DNA from: Candidatus Omnitrophota bacterium
GTDB taxonomy: Bacteria; Hinthialibacterota; Hinthialibacteria; JAKQFZ01
DNA length: 10,669 bases
Assembly (NCBI GenBank): GCA_029558215.1
Contig: JAKQFZ010000394.1
Location: 1 to 10,669 of the forward strand
Reading direction: 5' to 3'
Shown: piece by piece, positions 6,667 to 10,669 of the stretch
Layout of the letters: the number at the start of each line of letters is the position of its first letter
Numbering within the stretch: the first letter of the stretch is position 1
Position numbers and translations under genes: made by a program
Notes under the pieces: model-generated
Database searches by the model: none
The model's input: only the letters and a program-made list of their open reading frames with translations
What the model was told of the DNA's origin: nothing

Positions 6667-8511
6667 ATGCAAAGAGTTCCTTTTATGGATCGTCTTCGGT
6701 CGGGAGTCATCGTTTGTGACGGAGCTATGGGAACACTTCTATACTCCAAAGGCATTTACATCAATAGATGCTTTGAGGGACTGAATCTTCAATCTCCGAA
6801 CTTAATCTCCGAGGTACACGAGGCCTATCTGAAGGCAGGGGCCGAAATCATCGAAACGAATACTTTCGGTGCGAATCGCATCAAACTTGTCCATCATGGA
6901 CTTGAGGATCAGTTGGAACTCATCAATCGAAAGGGAGTGGAACTTGCTCGAAGTATTGCCGGAGATACTGCCTATGTCGCTGGCTCTGTTGGGCCCGTCG
7001 GCAAGAGTCTTGAACCATTTGGACCGATAGCACTCTCAGTAGCCAAGGAGACATTTCGCGAGCACGTTTTCGCGCTTGTGGCTGCCGAAGTTGATCTCCT
7101 CATCCTGGAGACGTTTTCCAACTTGGAGGAGATTCGACTTGCCCTCGAAACTGCCAGAGAGATCACGGATATCCCCATCGTTGCCCAGATGAGTGTTTCT
7201 GAGAGTGGCACAACCGTCTTTGGTGTAACTCCCGAGGAGATTGCAAAGACGCTTACTGAGGCTGGAGCCACAGTTGTCGGTCTCAATTGTAGTGTCGGTC
7301 CGAAGGAGACTTTGGATGCCCTTGCCCGGATGAGAAGAGCTACCTCAGCACCACTATGCGCACAACCGAATGCAGGACTTCCACAGATCATCGAAGGCAG
7401 AACTCTCTATCTGACTACTCCTGAATACATGGCAGTCTATGCGAGACGAATGATCGAATCTGTAGGACTGAGCATTATCGGTGGCTGTTGTGGCACAACG
7501 CCTTCTCATATCAGGGCAATCAAGTCTCTCGTCAAGATGCTTCAGCCAACACAACAGCCAAAGGAATCTCTTGAAGTCGAGATACTTGACGCGCGTTCTC
7601 CCGTAGAGCCTTCTTTCACACCGGACTATTCTCTTTCCCCTCTGGCTGCCAAGCTCTCTTCCGGAGTGTTTGTCAAAAGTGTCGAGATCAGCCCTCCGCA
7701 AGGCACCGATCTCGAGAAGACCCTTGCCGGTGCGCGGCTGTGCGCAGAGGCAGGAATTGACTGTATCAATATCCCAGATGGGCCACGTGCAAGTGCCCGA
7801 ATGAGCCCTCTGGCACTCGCGGTACTCTTCCGAAATGATATCGGTATCGATCCGATTGTTCATTTGTGTTGCAGAGACAGGAACATCATAGGCATGCAGG
7901 CAGACCTTCTCGGACTCAATGCACTCGGGATTCACAATGTCCTTCTCGTCACGGGCGATCCACCCAAATTAGGAGACTATCCGGACGCCACGGCTGTCTT
8001 TGACGTTGACTCCATTGGATTGGTTCAGATGACACAACGACTGAACCAAGGGTCAGACTTGGCAGGAAAGGCGATCGGCAAACCGACCAGTCTCTTCATT
8101 GCTGTGGGCGCCGATCCAGGAGCTCTTGACTTTGACAAAGAGATTGAGCGACTGCAACGGAAGATCAAAGCCGGTGCTTCGTGTATATTCACGCAGCCCG
8201 TCTTTGATATGGACTTGTTTGAGCGCTTTCAGAAGGCCGTGGCTCCTCTGAATACTCCTGTTTTTGTTGGTATCCTGCCCCTGTCCAGCTCCCGAAATGC
8301 GGAGTTTCTTCACCATGAGGTCCCCGGAATGCACATTCCTCAAGACATACGCGACAGAATGGAGCGAGTCGGCTCAGGGCCAAAAGCCAAGGCAGAAGGC
8401 GTGGCCATTGCCAGAGAGGCGCTTGAGCAGTGCCGCGGTCTGTCGCAAGGCGTCTATGTCATGCCGCCTTTCAACAATGTCCAGGCCGCGTTGGACGTGC
8501 TGAAAGACTAG
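6667..8511 (+). CDS. yitJ: Bifunctional homocysteine S-methyltransferase / 5,10-methylenetetrahydrofolate reductase
   Basis: A 614-residue cytosolic fusion, close to the length of Bacillus subtilis YitJ (about 612). The first half (about 1-295) is a zinc-dependent homocysteine methyltransferase barrel: CDGAMGTLL near 17-25, ETNTFGANR near 63-71, and the three zinc cysteines Cys208 (GLNCS) and Cys274/Cys275 (GGCCGT). The second half (about 325-614) is a MetF-like FAD barrel: the catalytic-type Glu340 in VEISPPQGTD, CRDRN (402-406), LLVTGDPPK (426-434) and FTQPVFD (508-514). It would reduce methylene-THF to methyl-THF and methylate homocysteine to methionine. No cobalamin-binding domain is present, so the methyl donor used by the first half (methyl-THF, S-methylmethionine or SAM) is not settled by sequence. 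The start is fixed by the AGGAGG site. It is the first gene of the rightward unit, preceded by a structured leader; a Gfo/Idh/MocA gene follows after 46 nt. Confidence 0.95.
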   Translation: MQRVPFMDRLRSGVIVCDGAMGTLLYSKGIYINRCFEGLNLQSPNLISEVHEAYLKAGAEIIETNTFGANRIKLVHHGLEDQLELINRKGVELARSIAGDTAYVAGSVGPVGKSLEPFGPIALSVAKETFREHVFALVAAEVDLLILETFSNLEEIRLALETAREITDIPIVAQMSVSESGTTVFGVTPEEIAKTLTEAGATVVGLNCSVGPKETLDALARMRRATSAPLCAQPNAGLPQIIEGRTLYLTTPEYMAVYARRMIESVGLSIIGGCCGTTPSHIRAIKSLVKMLQPTQQPKESLEVEILDARSPVEPSFTPDYSLSPLAAKLSSGVFVKSVEISPPQGTDLEKTLAGARLCAEAGIDCINIPDGPRASARMSPLALAVLFRNDIGIDPIVHLCCRDRNIIGMQADLLGLNALGIHNVLLVTGDPPKLGDYPDATAVFDVDSIGLVQMTQRLNQGSDLAGKAIGKPTSLFIAVGADPGALDFDKEIERLQRKIKAGASCIFTQPVFDMDLFERFQKAVAPLNTPVFVGILPLSSSRNAEFLHHEVPGMHIPQDIRDRMERVGSGPKAKAEGVAIAREALEQCRGLSQGVYVMPPFNNVQAALDVLKD

Positions 8512-8546
8512 AGGTCGCTGGGATGATGAATATCCATGCCGTGCAC

Positions 8547-8552
8547 AGGAGA
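8547..8552 (+). promoter_or_regulatory. Ribosome binding site that supports the GTG start of the Gfo/Idh/MocA gene
   Basis: AGGAGA, 5 nt before GTG 8558. The upstream ATGs at 8523, 8526 and 8536 are out of frame, so this site decides the GTG start. Confidence 0.7.
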
Positions 8553-8557
8553 GAATC

Positions 8558-9586
8558 GTGAAAACGCTGAGAACTGCACTGATCGGTTTGGGACGTATTG
8601 GCTGGAAGTTTCATCTTCCCAACATTGTTCGACATCCTGGTTTTGAACTGATAGCAGTTGTTGATCCTTCTGAAGAGAGACTCAAGGAGGCTGACACGGA
8701 ATACAGAGTTAAGGGGTACCAGGACTACCGCCAGCTACTGGACTCCGAGAAACTCGATGTCGTTGTCATCGCGTCTCCCACACCCTTCCATGCCGATCAG
8801 GCGATTGCTGCTTTCGACAGCGGATGTGACGTGTTCTGCGAGAAACCTCTGACCGCATCGCTCCAAGACACAGATCGCATCATTGCGTCAATGAGATCCA
8901 ACCACCGCAAGCTCATGGTTTACCAGCCTCACCGTGGCATGGCTTCGATCGTTGCCTTGCGGGACGTTCTTAAGGAGGATCTGATCGGGCGCATCTATCT
9001 CATCAAGCGGACGCACACAGGATATCAGCTGAGAAATGATTGGCAGGCTTTCCGCAAATATGGTGGTGGAATGTTAAACAACTATGGAGCACATTTCATT
9101 GACCAGCTTCTCTCACTTTCCGGCAGAAACGTCAAGAAAGCCTCATGCTGGCTGAGATCTGAAGCCAGTCTTGGCGATGCCGAAGACGTTGTGAAGGCTC
9201 TCTTGGAATGCGATGATGGGCTGCTTCTTGATCTTGAGATAAACATGGCGACAGCCGTTCAGATGCCTCCTTGGTTCATTTTGGGAAAGACGGGTGCGAT
9301 TGTTCAGGATGAACAGAACAAGTCCTGGAAGATTCGGTACTTCAGGGATTCTGAGCTGGGCGAAATTGCGACGCAAGAGGGTCTTGCCGCTGAGCAACGA
9401 AGCTACGGATGTGGAGTCACCATTCCCTGGCGAGAAGTGCTGCGCTCGTATGAGCACTATGCTCCCGTGGACCACTATCAGAAGTTGTATGAACACATCG
9501 CACTGAATAGGGATCCTTTTGTCCCCATCGAACAAACAAGGGAACTCATGCGTGTCATCGAGGAATGCCGCCGCGTTGCCGAATAA
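8558..9586 (+). CDS. Gfo/Idh/MocA family NAD(P)-dependent oxidoreductase
   Basis: Cytosolic dehydrogenase of 342 residues, a usual family length, expected to oxidise or reduce a sugar or cyclitol hydroxyl with NAD(P). The N-terminal Rossmann fold shows GLGRIG (10-15), an acidic residue ending the second strand in AVVDPS (Asp36), SPTPFHADQA (73-82) and the family hallmark CEKPL (94-98). The C-terminal domain shows GGGMLNNYGAHFIDQLL (169-185), the substrate-side GGG-x-GxHxxD motif with His179 and Asp182. The start is GTG at 8558, with AGGAGA ending 5 nt upstream; no other in-frame start fits the beginning of the Rossmann fold better. It probably shares a transcript with the yitJ-type gene (46-nt gap), although the two have no evident pathway link. 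Together with the divergent aminotransferase it suggests amino-sugar or amino-cyclitol work. Substrate cannot be told from sequence. Confidence 0.94.
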   Translation: MKTLRTALIGLGRIGWKFHLPNIVRHPGFELIAVVDPSEERLKEADTEYRVKGYQDYRQLLDSEKLDVVVIASPTPFHADQAIAAFDSGCDVFCEKPLTASLQDTDRIIASMRSNHRKLMVYQPHRGMASIVALRDVLKEDLIGRIYLIKRTHTGYQLRNDWQAFRKYGGGMLNNYGAHFIDQLLSLSGRNVKKASCWLRSEASLGDAEDVVKALLECDDGLLLDLEINMATAVQMPPWFILGKTGAIVQDEQNKSWKIRYFRDSELGEIATQEGLAAEQRSYGCGVTIPWREVLRSYEHYAPVDHYQKLYEHIALNRDPFVPIEQTRELMRVIEECRRVAE

Positions 9587-9604
9587 GATCCGCTTGCTGC
9601 GTCA

Positions 9605-9641
9605 AACCGTGTCAGGCTCTCGCCATCAACCTGTCACGGTT
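9605..9641. terminator. Dyad between convergent genes, possible bidirectional terminator
   Basis: AACCGTGTCAGG (9605-9616) and CCTGTCACGGTT (9630-9641) pair at 11 of 12 positions around a 13-nt loop. The structure lies just after the Gfo/Idh/MocA stop and its right arm covers the stop codon of the minus-strand gene (9634-9636). No T-run follows on either strand, so it is not a standard intrinsic terminator; its location between convergent ends is the main support. Confidence 0.4.
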
Positions 9642-10669
9642 GTTCGGGAAGTGTCACTTCAGGCAGACTCTTTATATTTCCCTCAAAGCGTTCCTTGTAA
9701 AGGCCCTGCAAAGTAGCCCGAAGAGAGGCATCCGATGTGACAACAATCATGCGAGTCAGAAATACCGTTCCCAGATCGACACTCAGATCTGAGTTTTCGA
9801 TTGTCCACGTCGCATCGGAGATTCCACTGGACGAAATCTCAAAGACATCAGCAGGTTTGAGCCATGAGGGAATCCTCACCAAGGATTTCACATCTTCCTG
9901 CTGAACGACAACCGTTCCAAGTCTGTCACTGCATATCTGCTCGTTGATGTTCAGCAGAACAAGCGAATCTCTGCCCACCAGCAGAGGCCAGACGCTGAGG
10001 TTCTTGGGCTTCTCGACGTCCAGTCCTGCCGGACAGCTTCTAAGAATCAAAGGCGCGGCGGTTCGCACTTCCGCACCTAAGCGAGCAATCTCATTGTAAA
10101 GAGAGACTCCACTTGGATCTGAGCTGCCACACCCATGGAAATTGCCGTACGGCGTGTACCACCAGTAGGAGAAGCCTTTGGTGCCACCACCAAGCGCGTA
10201 GTAGACTTCTACCCGTTTCTCTTCGGGAGTACCAAATCTGTACGCTGGCCCTTCTGTACCTTCATGCCGAACAGAGTTTAGAATCAGATGCAGTGGTTTG
10301 GGGGCGCAGGCCGAACGGGCGATTCTACCAACAGCCTGTACATAGGTCGGCTTTGTGAAATAGGCCAACTTTGAGGGGTTTGCCGCGGTCAGTACACAGA
10401 GTTGCTCTTGATAATAGGGATCTGCACAACAAATGTCCGACAGCTGTGCATAGGTGTACCAGTTTTCGGGTTTGTACGTGTTGTTGATGTTGAGAAGTTG
10501 CATTGTCTGGGGATCTTTGGCCCGGAAGACTTTGCCTTTTTCGACAAGACACTGGGCAAGACAACCCAATCGGGCGGGTGGCTCTCCACACTCGTCATAG
10601 GCGAAATCATGGGCGTCCGGCTCGTCCAGAAGAAAGTAATAGATTGGATTTGGGGCGTCGCCAACCCAG
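9634..10669 (-). CDS. Glycoside-hydrolase-like TIM-barrel protein, 5' end cut by window edge
   Basis: The minus-strand frame is open from 10668 to the TGA at 9634-9636, giving 344 residues with no start in view; the TTG at 10569 is internal and should not be taken as a start. The visible part begins within what looks like a barrel. YYFLLDEPDAHD (10-21) resembles a strand ending in an acid/base Asp-Glu-Pro. VYYALGGGTKGFSYWWYTPYG (155-175) and the following LYNEIARLGAEVRTAAPLI resemble the late barrel strand and helix of GH42-like and related clan GH-A enzymes. Residues about 225-315 are beta-rich and could be a C-terminal sandwich. Neither the family nor the substrate can be named, and a catalytically inactive relative is possible. 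It converges on the Gfo/Idh/MocA gene with 47 nt between them. Any signal peptide would lie outside the window. Confidence 0.6.
   Translation of the reverse strand, partial: WVGDAPNPIYYFLLDEPDAHDFAYDECGEPPARLGCLAQCLVEKGKVFRAKDPQTMQLLNINNTYKPENWYTYAQLSDICCADPYYQEQLCVLTAANPSKLAYFTKPTYVQAVGRIARSACAPKPLHLILNSVRHEGTEGPAYRFGTPEEKRVEVYYALGGGTKGFSYWWYTPYGNFHGCGSSDPSGVSLYNEIARLGAEVRTAAPLILRSCPAGLDVEKPKNLSVWPLLVGRDSLVLLNINEQICSDRLGTVVVQQEDVKSLVRIPSWLKPADVFEISSSGISDATWTIENSDLSVDLGTVFLTRMIVVTSDASLRATLQGLYKERFEGNIKSLPEVTLPEQP

Noticed and set aside
7354..7935. A 193-codon open frame on the minus strand
   Set aside because: It lies opposite the middle of the yitJ-type gene, whose zinc cysteines and MetF motifs are intact. 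The product has no recognisable fold.
10567..10569. TTG as the start of the right-edge gene
   Set aside because: The frame stays open to the window edge and upstream residues, including YYFLLDEPDAHD, look like continuous domain sequence.
1..10669. CRISPR array, tRNA, insertion sequence or attachment site
   Set aside because: I saw no regularly spaced repeats, tRNA-like cloverleaf, transposase motifs or flanking terminal repeats on either strand.

Overview
The window looks like part of a bacterial chromosome with near-balanced base composition (estimated by eye). It is packed with six protein genes, strong AGGAGG ribosome sites at two gene starts, and no RNA genes, insertion sequences or CRISPR arrays that I can see. 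I cannot name the phylum. A large PorU/gingipain-type C25 peptidase, a YitJ-type fused methionine-cycle enzyme and a glycosidase-like protein would fit an uncultured Gram-negative lineage, but that is inference.

Layout. The left part (1-6445) is read on the minus strand as a likely operon: a DegT/DnrJ/EryC1/StrS PLP-dependent sugar aminotransferase (5165-6445), a secreted 1245-residue C25 cysteine peptidase (1382-5119), then recG, which is cut by the left window edge (1-1378). The gaps are 45 nt and 3 nt. The recG start follows the peptidase stop in the same frame.

A 221-nt divergent intergenic region (6446-6666) holds candidate promoters for both directions. It also holds a nested inverted repeat just upstream of the rightward ribosome site. 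The rightward unit is a bifunctional homocysteine S-methyltransferase / 5,10-methylenetetrahydrofolate reductase (yitJ type, 6667-8511), followed 46 nt later by a Gfo/Idh/MocA NAD(P)-dependent oxidoreductase (8558-9586). A minus-strand gene cut by the right edge (9634-10669) converges on it. Its product looks like the C-terminal half of a glycoside-hydrolase-like TIM-barrel protein with a beta-rich tail. A gapless 12-nt-arm dyad lies between the convergent genes.

Functionally the window mixes housekeeping (recG, one-carbon/methionine metabolism) with sugar chemistry (aminotransferase, Gfo/Idh/MocA dehydrogenase, glycosidase-like protein) and an exported protease. The aminotransferase and the dehydrogenase, divergently placed, are a common pair in amino-sugar or amino-cyclitol synthesis, but nothing here fixes the substrate. 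The items most worth following up are the leader structure before the yitJ-type gene, and the C25 peptidase, which has a PorU-like layout but no visible type IX sorting tail. I see no clear evidence for a wholly new multi-gene system.
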